NCBI RefSeq assembly: GCF_019279795.1
Contig: NC_056726.1
Location: forward strand, 1,018,942,469-1,019,006,468
From: Protopterus annectens
Lineage: Eukaryota; Chordata; Ceratodontiformes; Protopteridae
Reading direction: 5' to 3'
DNA length: 64,000 nucleotides
Shown: positions 24,072 to 35,394 of the stretch, in pieces
Layout of the letters: each line of letters starts with the position of its first letter
Position numbering within the stretch: the stretch's first letter is position 1
Notes under the pieces: generated by a model
What the model was told of the DNA's origin: nothing
The model's input: only the letters and a program-made list of their open reading frames with translations
Database searches by the model: none
Made by a program: the position numbers and the translations under genes

Positions 24072-26096
24072 CTTAAACCCACCAGATTAGCAGCAGACAA
24101 CCTCCCAAGTGAATACCGTCAACGTGCAGCTGACACTCTGGCCTACCCAATATCACTCTTAATTGACAGATCTCTGTCAGAAAGTTATGTTCCCACACTG
24201 TGGAAAGTCTCACACATAATTAACAGATCTCTGTCAGAAAGCTATGTTCCCACACTGTGGAAAGTCTCACACATAATTAACAGATCTCTGTCAGAAAATT
24301 ATGTTCCCACACTATGGAAAGTCTCACACATAATTAACAGATCTCTGTCAGAAAGTTATGTTCCCACACTATGGAAAGTCTCACACATAATTAACAGATC
24401 TCTGTCAGAAAGTTATGTTCCCACACTATGGAAAGTCTCACACATAATTAACAGATCTCTGTCAGAAAGTTATGTTCCCACACTATGGAAAGTCTCACAC
24501 ATAATTAACAGATCTCTGTCAGAAACTTATGTTCCCACACTATGGAAAGTCTCACTCATAATTAACAGATCTCTGTCAGAAACTTATGTTCCCACACTAT
24601 GGAAAGTCTTGCATATAATTCCCCTACACAAAGGGGGCCCCTCCACAGATCTAACCAATTACCGCCCCATAGCTATTCTCTCGCCATGCCCCAAAATACT
24701 AGAGAGATGCATTCATTCTCAAGTCTCAGATCACCTCCTTGCTAACAACCTCCTTTCCAACACACAGCATGGATTCTGACCTAACCATAGCACCACCACT
24801 GCCTTACTCTCTTTCTCTAACACTATCCTACAAAATAAAAATGCAGGTTATCTCTCCTCAGCTACCTTCCTAGACCTCTCTAAAGCTTTTGACATGGTCC
24901 CACACAAACAACTCGTCTCCCTTCTCAATAACCTATCCTTTTCTCAACCAGTCATCAACTGGATTCAGAGTTACCTATCTGACTGCCAACAAGCAGTTGT
25001 TTGGCAGGATGACCTATCCCCCCAACTACCAGTCTCCATAGGGGTTCCCCAAGGGTCCATCCTGGGACCCTTACTCTTCTCTATTTTCACCAATAATCTA
25101 GCCTCAGCCACAACACATGGCACACTCATACAATACGCAGATGACTCAACCATCATCTGCACAGCCCACTCCCTACCTGAACTGCAAAAAGTTACACAGG
25201 AAGCATTTTCTTCTATTGAAACTTGGTTAGCCGATGCCCAACTAATACTCAACCCAAACAAAACAAAATTACTAATCTTTCAACCCACCAAATGTAGCCT
25301 AGACAGCTCTCACTTTAACATTACAGCAAAAGACAACACCACCATCCATCCTACAGAACACACCAAATTACTAGGAGTAGAAATAAATAATAAACTGAAC
25401 TTCGACAATCAAATTTCCATGACCATTAAAAAAGTGCGCAAAAAACTAGGAGCATTATATAGAAATCAGCAACTACTTACCAAAGCAGCTAAAATGTCGT
25501 TAGCAAATTCTCATCTTATCTCTACCCTACTCTACGCCTCTCCAATATTTACTAACCTTAGACAATGCGACCTAAATAAGCTCGAAACTTTCTACAACAA
25601 AATCACCAAATTCGCCACAGGGGCTTCCTACTGTACTCACCACCGTCTCTCACTAGCAGAACTGTGCTGGCTAGAGCTCCCCCACCTCCTTCAATGGTAC
25701 CAACTCGCACTCGCCCACAAACTAATAAACCAACCACTAAAAGTCCCATCTCTCCAGAATCTACTCCAACCCTACATAACCATGAGACCAGTAAGATCCA
25801 GCCACAAAAACCTCCTACAGGTCACAAGAGCCAATAACTCTGCTGGAGAAGCATTATTCTCCTGCACTATAGCCAAACTCTGGAACTCCCTCCCATCCTC
25901 AATTACCTCTGTAACTTCTTGCACCCACTTCAAATCCTTACTAAAATCACACTTAAAAACTTGCCAGATATGCCCTTGCAACCCCCCCCCCTCTAATACC
26001 ATCCACTCCACCCACCCATTACCTCTCTCGGCCCCCTATCAACAACCTACTCTTAGCAAGCTTGGCTGCTCATGTTCCCAGCTACCTACCACATAG
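24072..26096 (+). pseudogene. family B LINE reverse transcriptase with 19-aa repeat
   Basis: The frame is open from 24072 to 26096 except for one TGA at 24777-24779 (HGF-stop-PNHS). The N-terminal fingers carry eight copies of a 19-residue unit (24168-24623), then HIIPLHKGG, NYRPIAILS, FLDLSKAFDMVP, GVPQGSILGPLLF, YADDSTII (25134-25145 encodes the catalytic YADD), LLGVEINNKL, then the thumb and C-terminal region ending AKLWNSLP and HFKSLLKSHL. Normal relatives have only one copy of the repeated unit, so about 133 residues have been added in frame within the fingers. The rest of the domain keeps its catalytic residues. The copy may therefore have been copied with the expansion or gained it after insertion. 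Confidence 0.85.
24168..24623 (+). repeat. 57-bp minisatellite, eight units, in frame
   Basis: Units start at 24168, 24225, 24282, 24339, 24396, 24453, 24510 and 24567, exactly 57 bases apart. Each encodes RSLSESYVPTLWKVSHIIN with a few substitutions (S to N or T at one position). The period is a multiple of three and no unit introduces a stop. Middle units are nearly identical, the outer ones slightly different, as expected from unequal exchange or slippage. Confidence 0.97.
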
Positions 26097-26430
26097 TACT
26101 TCTTGTAGCAACACCTGCTAATGGCTGTTATGTACCTCAAAAACAGATTGTATCAATTGTTCACTGATGAATCGCAATTACATTTGTAACCATGTTTAGT
26201 ATATGTCACCATATTTTAAAATTGTACTATGTTCAACAGCTGTTTTACATCTATGTTTTATTCTTGTCTTACGTCCTCAGCTGGACTAATGTCTATATTT
26301 TAAATGCTGTGTTTTTTAACTGTATAATGTAAGTAATACTTAATGTGGAGCTTTTCTCCCCGGGCCTCCACTGAAAACGGACAGTCGGACCCTCTGGGTC
26401 AACAACTGTAAATAAATAAACAAAATAAAT

Positions 26431-26909
26431 ACATAATTTGTTAGTTATGTTTATCCCTCTACTTGTATGTGTTGTTTCACTTTCTTTTGTAATCTCAAGA
26501 ATTGAGCTAGCTGATGCACGAAATTTCATTTTGGCTACACGTGTGTAGTTCTAAATGACAAAAAAAGTTTACTTTGACTTAGACATACTGTCAGAATTTT
26601 CCAAATAAGAGATCAATTTCTGCTTTAAAACTTCTTGTCACCCATTTCAAGCACTTAACTGTGCTCACCACCCAGACTGAGCATGGCTATACATAACCCT
26701 GGTGTAAATTTGTGTCTGTCCAGCCAAATATCAAAACTAGTCTCAAAGTTAGCCAAAGTTGTATTTTGACTAGTAGCAAAAACCTACTCCATTGGTGTGA
26801 GATACATTGAATTTGGAATACCTCCCTCCAGTGAGTGTTTAGTAGTTATTGGTGTAGATTTAGGCTCCTGATGAGTTTGTCCGTAAAGCCAATGGTTTTA
26901 TAAAAAATA
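26431..26909. other. unassigned DNA between two LINEs
   Basis: No gene or named repeat seen. It probably represents the older background into which the RTE element inserted. Confidence 0.4.
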
Positions 26910-27220
26910 GGAGTGGGTCTTCATAACCCAGCCACTGGGGATGCACAAGCCAGTGCATTTCTTTGTGCCGGTCCCAAGCCCAGATAAATGGGGAGGGTTG
27001 CGTCAGGAAGGGCATCCAGCATAAAACTTCACCAAATCATTTCATGCAGTCACCAGTAAATATTTCCATACTGGATCAGTCGAGGCCCAGGTTAACAACG
27101 ACAACCACCAGTATTGTTAGCCAACAGGGCGCTGGTGGAAATTGGGCTACTGTTGGCCGAAGGAGGAGAAGAAGCAGAAGGCATGGCTGAAGGCAGGAAG
27201 AGAGGAGAAAGGCTAGGACT

Positions 27221-27998
27221 GTGGGAGTGAGGGTCAGAACTTTGAATGTTGGCAGTATGACTGGTATAGGGAGAGAGCTAGCTGATATGATGGGCAGAAG
27301 GAAGGTTGGTATATTGTGTGTGCAAGAGACCAGATGGAAGGGGAATAAGGCTAGGTGTATCGGAGGGAAGTTCAAATTGTTTTATCATGGTGTAGATGGG
27401 AGGAGAAATGGCGTAGGAGTTATTCTGAAGGAACAGTATGTGAAGAGTGTTTTGGAGGTGAAAAGAGTGTCGGATAGAGTGATGTTTATGAAGCTGGAAA
27501 TTGATGGTGTAATGATGTGTAATTGGGTGTGCAATGGATGAGAAAGAAATATTTTGGAGTGAATTGGATGAAGTGGTGATGACTGTATCCAAGGGTGAGA
27601 AAGTGGTGATTGGAGCAGATTTCAATGGGCATGTTATTGAAGGGAACAGAGGGGATGAGGAAGTGATGGGTAGGTATGGTGTTAAACAAAGGAATGCAGA
27701 AGGTCAGATGGTAGTGGATTTTGCAAAAAGGATGGAAATGGCTGTGGTGAATATGTACTTTAATAAGAGGGAGGAGCATAGGGTGACATACAAGAGTGGA
27801 GGAAGATGCACACAGGTGGATTATATCTTATGTAGGAGGGCCAGTTTGAAGGAGATTGGAGACTGTAAAGTGGTGACAGGAGAAAGTATAGTTAGGCAGC
27901 ATAGGATGGTGGTTTGTAGGATGACGTTGGTGATCAAGAAGAGGAGCATTGTGAGGGCAGCACCAAGGATCAAATGGTGGAAATTGAAAAAAGGGTAA
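27221..27998 (+). pseudogene. RTE LINE endonuclease domain
   Basis: Blocks seen: RVRTLNVGSMTGIGRELADM, VGILCVQETRWKG (catalytic Glu), FYHGVDGRRNGVGVIL, VVIGADFNGHV, RCTQVDYILCRR and RQHRMVVCRMTL. The frame changes at about 27530, where 20-30 bases that normally encode VSAYAPQVG are missing. The endonuclease would cut target DNA for target-primed insertion. A short basic linker (IKWWKLKKG) follows, then a stop at 27996-27998. Confidence 0.88.
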
Positions 27999-28105
27999 TT
28001 GTGAGGTGGAGTTCAGGGATGAGTTGACAGGCACTGGGTGGCAGTGAAGAGTTACCAAATAGCTGGGTAACTACAGCAGAGCTAGTAAGGGAGACGGCTA
28101 GAAAG

Positions 28106-29900
28106 GTGCTTGGTATCACATCGGGACAGAGGAAGGACGACAAGGAGACATGGTGGTGGAATGAGGAAGTACAGAAGAGTATACAGGCAAAGAGGTTGAC
28201 AAAGAAGAAGTGGGATTGTCAGAGAGATGAAGAAAGTAGACAGGAGTATAAGGAGATGAGGTGCATGGCAAAGAGAGAGGTGGCAAAGGCTAAGGATAAA
28301 GCATATGAAGAGTTGTATGAAAGGTTGGACACTAAGGAGGGAGAAAAGAACCTATACCGATTGGCTAGTCAGAGGGACTGAGCTAGGTAAGATGTGCAGC
28401 AGGTAAAGGTGATGAAGGATAATGAGGGAAACATACTCACAAGTGAGGAGAGTGTGTTGAGGAGATGGAAAGAGTACTTTGAGGGGTTGATGAATGAAGA
28501 GAATGAGAGGGAGAGAAGGTTGGATGATGTAGGGATAGTGAATCATGAAGTGCAATGGATTAGCAAGGAGAAAGTAAGGATAGCTATGAAGAGAATGAAG
28601 AATGGAAAGGCTGTTGGCCCAGATGACATACCTGTGGAAGCATGGAGGTGTTTAGGTGAAATGGCAGTGGAGCTTTTAACCAGATTGTTTAATGAAATCT
28701 TATAAAGTGAGAGGATGCCTGAGGAATGGAGAAAATGTGTTTTTGTACCGATTTTTAAGAATAAGGGTGATGTGCAGAGCTGTAGTAACTACAGAGGGAT
28801 TAAACTGATCAGTCACAGCATAAAGTTATGGAAAGGAGTAGTGGAAGCTAGGTTAAGAAGGGACGTGATGATTAGTAATCAGCAGTATGGTTTCATGCCA
28901 GGAAAGCGCACTACAGATGTGATGTTTGCTCTGAGAGTGTTGATGGAGAAGTACAGAGAATGTCAGAAGGAGTTGCATTGTGTTTTTGTAGACTTAGAGA
29001 AAGCATATGACAGGGTGCCTAGAGAGGAGTTGTGGTATTGTATGAGGAAGTCAGGAGTGTCAGAGAAATATGTAAGAGTGGTACAGGATATGTACAAGTG
29101 TAGTGTGACAGCGTTGAGGTCTGTGGTGGGAGTGATGGATGCATTTAAGGTGGAGGTGGGGTTACATCAAGGATCAGCTCTGAGCCCTTTCTTATTTGCA
29201 GTGGTGATGGACAGGTTGACAGATGAGATCAGACAGGAGTCCCCGTGGACTATGATGTTTGCAGATGACATTGTGATCTGTAGTGAGAGTATGGAACAGG
29301 TGGAGGAGACCCTGGACAGATGGAGATATGCTCTAGGGAGAAGTGGAATGAAGGTCAGCAGGACTAAGACAGAATACATGTGTGTGAATAAGAGGGAGGA
29401 TAGAAGAATGGTGAGGATGCAAGGAGTAGAGGTGGCAAAGGTGGATGAGTTTAAATACTTGGGGTCAGTAGTTCAGAGTAACAGTGAGTGTGAAAGAGAG
29501 GGGAAGAAGAGAGTACAGGCAGGATGGAGTGGGTGGAGAAGAGTGAAAGGAGTGATTTGTGACAGACGAGTACCTGTAAGAGTGAAAGGGAAGGTCTACA
29601 AGAGGGTAGTGAGACCAGCTATGTTATGTGGTTTGGAGACAGTGGCATTGACAAAAAGGCAGGAGTTTGAACTGGATGTGGCAGAGTTAAAGACGCTAAG
29701 ATTTGCACTGGGTGATGAGGGTGGACAGGATTAGGAATAAGTATATTAGAGGGCCAGCCCAGGTTGGAAAGTTTGGAGACAAAGCCAGAGAGGCAAGATT
29801 ACATTGGTTTGGACATGTGCTGAGGAGGGATGCTGAGTATATTGAGAAAAAGATGCTAAGGATGAAGCTACCAGGTAACAGGAAAAGATGAAGGCCTAAG
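28106..29900 (+). pseudogene. RTE LINE linker, reverse transcriptase and C-terminal domain
   Basis: Successive frames: KETWWWNEEVQKSIQAKRL (28106-28381), EESVLRRWKEYFEGLMNEEN and MKNGKAVGPDDIPVEAW (28394-28705), then the polymerase core from 28715: EWRKCVFVPIFKNKGD, NYRGIKLISHSIKLW, QQYGFMPGKRTTDVMF, CVFVDLEKAYDRVPREELW (catalytic Asp), GLHQGSALSPFLF, MMFADDIVIC (29255-29284, catalytic FADD intact), MKVSRTKTEYM and EFKYLGSVVQ. The tail at 29703-29891 reads RVDRIRNKYIRGPAQVGKFG and LHWFGHVLRRD. Stops and frameshifts separate the four pieces. Confidence 0.9.
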
Positions 29901-30052
29901 ATAAGGTTTATGGATGTGATGAGAGAGGACATGCAGGTGGTTGGTGTGACAGAGCAAGATGCAGAGGACAGGAAGAAATGGAAACAGGTGATCCGCTGTG
30001 GTGACCCCTAACAGGAACAGCCGAAAGAAGATGATGAGGAGTGGGTCTTCAT

Positions 30053-30464
30053 GGTTTGAAAAGAGGGATATAGCTGGTGGGCAAGAAATATAACCAGAGT
30101 AATGTTACTCCATCGGGTTAGTTGAAGGATTTAAGACATTTCATTATGTTAGTTATTAATGTTTGGGGCCCTTCTAGTTGAGACCCAATGTTTCTCTGCA
30201 GGTATGGCATCTGCAAGGTCACAAAATTCCAGAGGCAAATTCAAAAAAACACTTATTCCTGTTAATACATTTCTTATGTATATGTGCTTATATTAAATAC
30301 ATTATAGTTGCTGCCACAGTCTTCTGGTCATTTTTTTTTTTTTTAATTTGCCTTTCTGGTTGAACAATAAGCATGGATTTTTACATATAAATAATGACAG
30401 ATTTGTATATATCAAAAAGAACACTGCATTGAAAAATGGGTCTGATAAAGTAAGAACACAAACA
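30053..30464. other. unassigned DNA
   Basis: No gene or named repeat seen; contains a T tract near 30331-30343. Confidence 0.4.
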
Positions 30465-31425
30465 TTACATGGCTTCATTAGATCTTGAGGATATTACATT
30501 GGAAATTATCTGGCCTAGACAGAAATATTTCCTGACATTGGTGGAAACATGATGATCAAATGTTAGAGTTCTTTCCGTATCTGTCACAAGACGAGCACTT
30601 TTAATAACACATGAAGTTGGAGCAGCTTTTTTTTGCACCTTTTTGCAATTAACTTGAGTCTGTTTTCAGTACACCAGTCATGAGCAAATTCCAGCCTTTG
30701 CTGAAGCTGTTTAATATCAGTGATGACTAGATAATAGTGCCCAGCTTGAAGTAATCAGCAAACCTCGTTAACCACGCTTCCGGGATCTTTCCCGGAATGT
30801 CTGCAGAATACATGGAAAACAGTAGGTTGCACAGCACTGATCACTGTGGTATATTAGTTGTTTAAAGGTTTTATGTTCAGAGATGGCACCAGCAACTCTT
30901 ATAGACTGTCAATTTACAGTCTAATGCACAACATGGGGGTTTATATTAAGTATGTCTAATCTTTCAAAATTACTATTTCAGGAGGTAGTTTCAAAAGCGA
31001 TAGACAGGTTGAAATAAGCAGGCTTCACTGAATGATCACTTCCCATGGCATCTGTTACCTTTTCAAAGAAACTTACTATGTTAAGGAGAGAAGCTCTGCT
31101 CTTCACAAAACTGAACTGCTTGGGATCTAAATCAGTTATGTTGCCTTTGCCTACATACATGAGTTTTGGTCCTTTCTGTGGATTTGCATATAAGGCTGGT
31201 GAGACTGATGGGCCTGTAATAACCATTTCATACAAGAGTTATAGTGACTGTTCTCCAGACATTAGGCACAAACCTTGTGGACAGGCTGTGACTGAGCACT
31301 TTAAGTAGAGGGTCAGAGAGTTCATAATTGGCAATGATGAGAATGTGGGATGTATTATTTTTACCTATTGACCGGGATTCTAATACTTGCTTCAAAGTGA
31401 CTTCAGGGGAAACCAAAATCTCAGG
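30465..31425 (-). mobile_element. CR1-like LINE fragment, decayed
   Basis: On the minus strand: SLSTRFVPNVWRTVTITL, FSFVKSRASLLNIVSFFEKV, VKPAYFNLSIAFETTS (usual VHTAYLDLAKAFDT), then a degraded polymerase and, near 30600-30480, LTFDHHVSTNVRKYFCLGQIIS. It belongs to a more diverged subfamily than the copies at 37-39 and 58-60 kb. Its 3' end is missing. Confidence 0.75.
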
Positions 31426-31925
31426 GTTACTGGGGGTTACTAGAACTTAAACACTTGTCCTATATGGACAGACTCAAAAAACTCCAGCTATTCTTTGTCT
31501 CATACCGCCTACTTAGAGGCGATCTCTGCTTGACTTACAAAGCCATGTCTGACCCAGCTCTGTTAGAAATGCTACATCTAAAGAAATCCCAATCCCTCTG
31601 CACCACACGCTCTGGACACCTCAACCTCATTACCATAATTACAGAACATGCTGGAGGGACAGGTTCATAACCCAGAGACTGCCCATGCTATGGAAGAGAC
31701 TTCCCATACATGTCAAGCAGAGCACCTCGCTGACCCTTTTCAAGAGAAATCTTAATGAGTGGATGGGAAACAGAAAATTCACCCTGGGGATAACTCCAGT
31801 GGCTCTACTCGACAGAGGCACTGGGAACTAAGGTCGGTTGGCACTATGCCAGGGTAATCCTGTGGGCTAGGCTTGTAAAGGCCCCAGGGCCATTAGCCTA
31901 GTACACACCTATGAACCTATGAATA
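31426..31925 (+). mobile_element. CR1-like LINE 3' fragment
   Basis: Encodes LSYMDRLKKLQLFFVSYRLL, LCLTYKAMSDPALLEMLHLK, then in another frame RLPMLWKRLPIHVKQ and NLNEWMGNRKFTLG; this is the C-terminal part of the CR1 ORF2. The tail 'gggctaggcttgtaaaggcc', 'attagcctagtacacaccta' and 'tgaacctatgaa' (31850-31923) ends in the CR1-type octamer repeat. The copy is 5' truncated, as is usual for CR1. Confidence 0.88.
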
Positions 31926-32115
31926 GTACTCTGGCAGTTACAGCAGGGGACTGAAGTCCCAACTTATTAATGAGCTGCTTTCTATGGCAAGGGTGCAGGG
32001 TTTGAATCTTTCCACCTTCATTTACCTACTGAGTGACTTTGAACAAGTCACTTAGCCAGGTAGTACTTTGGAGCACTTAGGAATTGGGCTAGTCTCATGG
32101 ACTGCATGTCTACTA
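31926..32115 (+). mobile_element. CORE/MIR-like SINE
   Basis: A B-box-like element GGTTTGAATC (31999-32008) is followed by 'cattt..ctgagtgactttgaacaagtcacttagcc' (32018-32057, quoted with gap), which resembles the CORE of MIR-type SINEs (TGTGTGACCTTGGGCAAGTT and ACTTAACC). The tRNA-related head upstream is weak. Such SINEs are ancient in vertebrates. The 3' end is not clear. Confidence 0.6.
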
Positions 32116-32221
32116 ACTATAAACCTTTTACTAGCCTTGTGGCAACAGGTCAGGTGTAAGTGTAGGACTGCTATAGACATGGTTCTAGGTTCTAATACAG
32201 GATATTCCATGCACTTTTGGG

Positions 32222-32366
32222 GTGAGAGGTTGGTATAATGGTTAAAGTGTTTAACCTTGCAGACGCAAAGTGCAGGGTTTAATTCTTATAAGGGTTAACT
32301 TGCTAGGCTTAAAATGGTCTACAAGGTCAGTTAGCCTAGTACTAATCTATGAACCTAAGAACAGTA
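32222..32366 (+). mobile_element. tRNA-headed SINE with CR1-type tail
   Basis: The head has an A box TGGTATAATGG (32231-32241) and a B box GGTTTAATTC (32276-32285), so it was once a polymerase III promoter. The tail has 'gctaggctt', 'tcagttagcctagtacta' and 'ctatgaacctaagaac', closely matching the 3' end of the CR1 copies in this window. That fits mobilisation by the CR1 reverse transcriptase. Confidence 0.8.
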
Positions 32367-34560
32367 TGTTATAGGTATGTGGGCGTAAAATTAGCACTAA
32401 AAGTTTCAAATAATATATAGACTATGTCCTTCAGCTGAGAATGCATGATGTAATTATGAATGAGCTCAGAAACTCATTATAGCAAATACAGTCAATGCAA
32501 AAGTCTGTTCCAAAGATTCAGGAGGCTGTTGATAATTCCCAGAGAGCATACATTTCATATTATTCTGCTAAAACTTACACTGTTAGATTGCAATTAATTT
32601 CACAAACTGCCATAGAGTCTGAACATCTTTGTCCGTCTGCTTTTAATGTGACATCACTCTCCTGTTGTTAGCTAGCTTATATATCTTGAAAGGTGTGGGT
32701 CTATATTCCCCATCTTAAATCACTACAGTCCTGGAAAACTCTTTGGGACCTAAAATGACTTCATACACAATTAGCATGAGCATATAACCTGTATGTTCCT
32801 TAGCCAACTCTTAGCAAGCTGAGTTCTTAGAAAAGGGTAATCTAATGATATAGTGGAAGTGAGCCTTTACACAGAAGTAACAAACAAAAAGACCTAATTT
32901 TTCCCACATCTTTGAAAAACCTGTCTGTAGCAGGAGTAAGACTAAATCTGAAATATTACACATTGCTTGTGTCTTCAACTTGAAGTAAGTTTTTTTTTCA
33001 AAGGGTTTTGTGGATATAGTAACACATTCTGAGAAATAACCAGTTGTGTGAAAGTAACTATATAAATATTCTCAGAAGAGTTCCCTGAATATAACTTCTG
33101 GTTTCAGAATGACTCTGTGTTCTAGTCATGTATGTATTTATTTATTTCTTCAGGACATCTGTTGCTGCGACAGTCATACTGTTGCTTATAAAGATGCAAT
33201 AGAAACATGAAATGTTTTATAGAAAAATATAACTTTAATTACACTCCTATGAAATTAACAAGTATGGGAGTGAAAACATTACTAATGGGTTCATGTTGTC
33301 ATGTTGTAACTCATAACAGGTTAATTTTATGCCCCCATTTTTTGATGAACAATCTTGCTGAGAAAAGTGGTTAGTTTTCATGAAAGCAGTCTACATGTCT
33401 AAACTCAAAATAAATTTAAACCTTGATACTATAAGAAAATGGATTCCAAAACCTTTCAGATGACAGGGATATAAGGTCCATAGCATTTGTAATGGGGCTG
33501 TATAGGTCAACAAGATCTTGACCATAACTTTCAGATTTCCAGCAGTGAAGGGTCAAAGCACCCCTTTATGGTAAAGAAAGCACAAAAGAATTAACCATAA
33601 TTTGCAAGTCTTTGTATGTAAAACAGATGTCCTACAGTAATAGCAAATAATACTGTGTAAGTATGTAATAAAGGTAACAGATGTCAAATAAAACACCATT
33701 CCAAGATGTAAGGGTAGACAAAATAAAACCCATGATCATTACAATGCAGTTGTAGTATTATATCACTTTTGCAGATAAATCAGTGGGGAAGTTTGAACCA
33801 CTCATTTGTTTACTACTTTATTTATTCCTTAGTTCAGTCCTCGTTTAAAATGTTGCCATTGATATTTTAAGAAAAATATTTACCATCATGAGACAAATTC
33901 ATAATTTAGTGAACAACTTAGTTTAAATAATAATAGCATGTTTTAGGTTATAATTATTAAAAACTACAAGAAACAACCAACCAAGCCAGAGTTTTCACGG
34001 TGTGATATCTTAAACCTCCTATAGAGGAGGCCCATGAGATATACAGATGAACTCTTAAGGACATAACAGTGTTTCAAGCTACATGACTTCTCAATGCCCA
34101 TGACTTTTTAATTTTTTTAAGTGTTTACTATGCATTCAGGGCATTAAAGCCACACCCCACTAGCTACAGACGTGCCAGCTTCATATTTTTTCTGAGATCA
34201 TAACTATAGCAAAAGCGGATTGCCTGGCCATAATTTAGAAACCCAGAGCTTAAAAACGTATAGAGAAGCTAAAGGGCGACAAGCCATCAAAACAATATCT
34301 GAGAAAATGCAAGGGGTGTGATATCAGATACTAACAGTGCCTCATAGACAGCATCTCAGACCAAAAAGATTATATAAGGAGAGAAGCAACAGACTTGAGA
34401 TACTGAAGGCACATGACAGAATAGACAGGCATGAAGCATTTCATCCGAGTGTGCCTAGGCTGAAAATTTTTTGGACAGAAGCCTTTGATATCAGTAAGAA
34501 ATATGGAAGATACTCCTAGAAATTATGCACTTGTCAACAGCCTTGCCCAACTGTTTCTGT
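32367..34560. other. unassigned AT-rich DNA
   Basis: Two kilobases without a recognisable gene, RNA or repeat. Frames are short and without motifs. Confidence 0.45.
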
Positions 34561-34985
34561 GTACTTTCACCCTCTTCCTACTGTACTCATCTTTACTCCG
34601 CTTGTTTCCTCTTTTTTCCCCTCTGGCTTCATACTCACTCCCCTCTACCTAATTTGTCTTCCTTCTATGTCTGTCTTGCAACCTTTTCTACTACCTTGGG
34701 CTTTTTCATCACTACTTACTTCGATTTGCCTTATATATTAAACTTCATATCTCTACTAACTTGTATTTTGTATGTAATCTAACTTCTAACATGTATACTA
34801 TGTATTTAATAATTATTTTTTATTTTGTGGTACTGTTTGTTTGCAACTGGTTTTGTAACTTTATATGTATTTTTTATGCATGGGGCTTTTCCTCCCAGGC
34901 CTCTGCTGAAAATGGGCTCTTGCTCAGTTGCACATTCCCGGTTAACAAATGTCAAATAAATAATAAATAAATAAATATGTGATCT
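34561..34985 (+). mobile_element. family B LINE 3' end fragment
   Basis: The end at 34880-34978 reads 'ggggcttttcctcccaggcc', 'cccggttaacaaatgtcaaa' and a TAAATAAATAAA tail, matching the 3' ends at 26.34 and 46.55 kb. The pyrimidine-rich sequence before it is 3' untranslated. The left boundary is uncertain. Confidence 0.7.
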
Positions 34986-35394
34986 ATAGGGAATGAAAAG
35001 GGAGGGGGCAGCAGAAAATAAAAACAGTCTAATGGCGAAAGACATGAAGACTGTTAATAGCCATATAATGGAAAACAAGGGGACAGGAAATTTCTAGGAG
35101 AAAAGGTAATGGATGAATGGATGGAGGTGATGAGCAGAAAATGTGGCAGGGAGGAGAAGAAAAGTAGAAAAGCATTGAGAAGTAGCAAAATGCAACTGTA
35201 GCAATAAAAAGTGCATAATACATGGGGTTTGTACCGTGTGTAATTGTAAATGGGTATAAAAATAAAATAAAAAAACCCAGATATTAGTAATATATCATAC
35301 ATGAATAAGAAAAATTCAATATATGATTTCATAGCACAGTGCATTTGATATTCATAGTAATATCTGTCAGATGAAGTAGCATTTATTTCCAAAA
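34986..35394. other. unassigned DNA
   Basis: No gene or clear repeat; could hold a degraded 3' end of the minus-strand LINE to its right. Confidence 0.35.

Larger units (their letters stand above)
21989..26430 (+). mobile_element. family B LINE (CR1/L2/Rex1-like), nearly full length
   Basis: In order: a leader (21989-22145), a C-rich region with a GDIHPNPGP motif (22670-22696), an AP endonuclease (22783-23600), a linker, a reverse transcriptase (24072-26096) and a 3' end with 'ggagcttttctcc', 'ggtcaacaactgtaaataaa' and an AATAAA-type tail (26341-26430). The endonuclease shows LNIRSICNKVNGF, LTET and LILGDFNTDW; the polymerase shows FLDLSKAFDMVP, GVPQGSILGPLLF and YADD. The sense strand is rich in C and A and poor in G. 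The tail type matches the fragments at 34.9 and 46.6 kb. Several stops and frameshifts make it inactive. The exact clade within the CR1/L2/Rex1 group cannot be settled by eye. Confidence 0.85.
26910..30052 (+). mobile_element. RTE-clade LINE, full length, with target-site duplication
   Basis: The element runs from 26925 to 30037 (3113 bases, the usual RTE length) and is flanked by the 15-base direct repeat GGAGTGGGTCTTCAT (26910-26924 and 30038-30052). The 5' leader has 'gtgccggtcccaagcccaga' and 'ggttgcgtcaggaagggcat', typical of fish RTE elements. The single ORF has an AP endonuclease and a reverse transcriptase; the 3' end has 'tggtgacccctaacaggaac' followed by a short GATGA-type tail. The sense strand is G- and A-rich and C-poor. 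Frame breaks (at least five) make it inactive, but the intact ends show a complete reverse transcription event, fairly recent compared with its neighbours. Confidence 0.93.
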
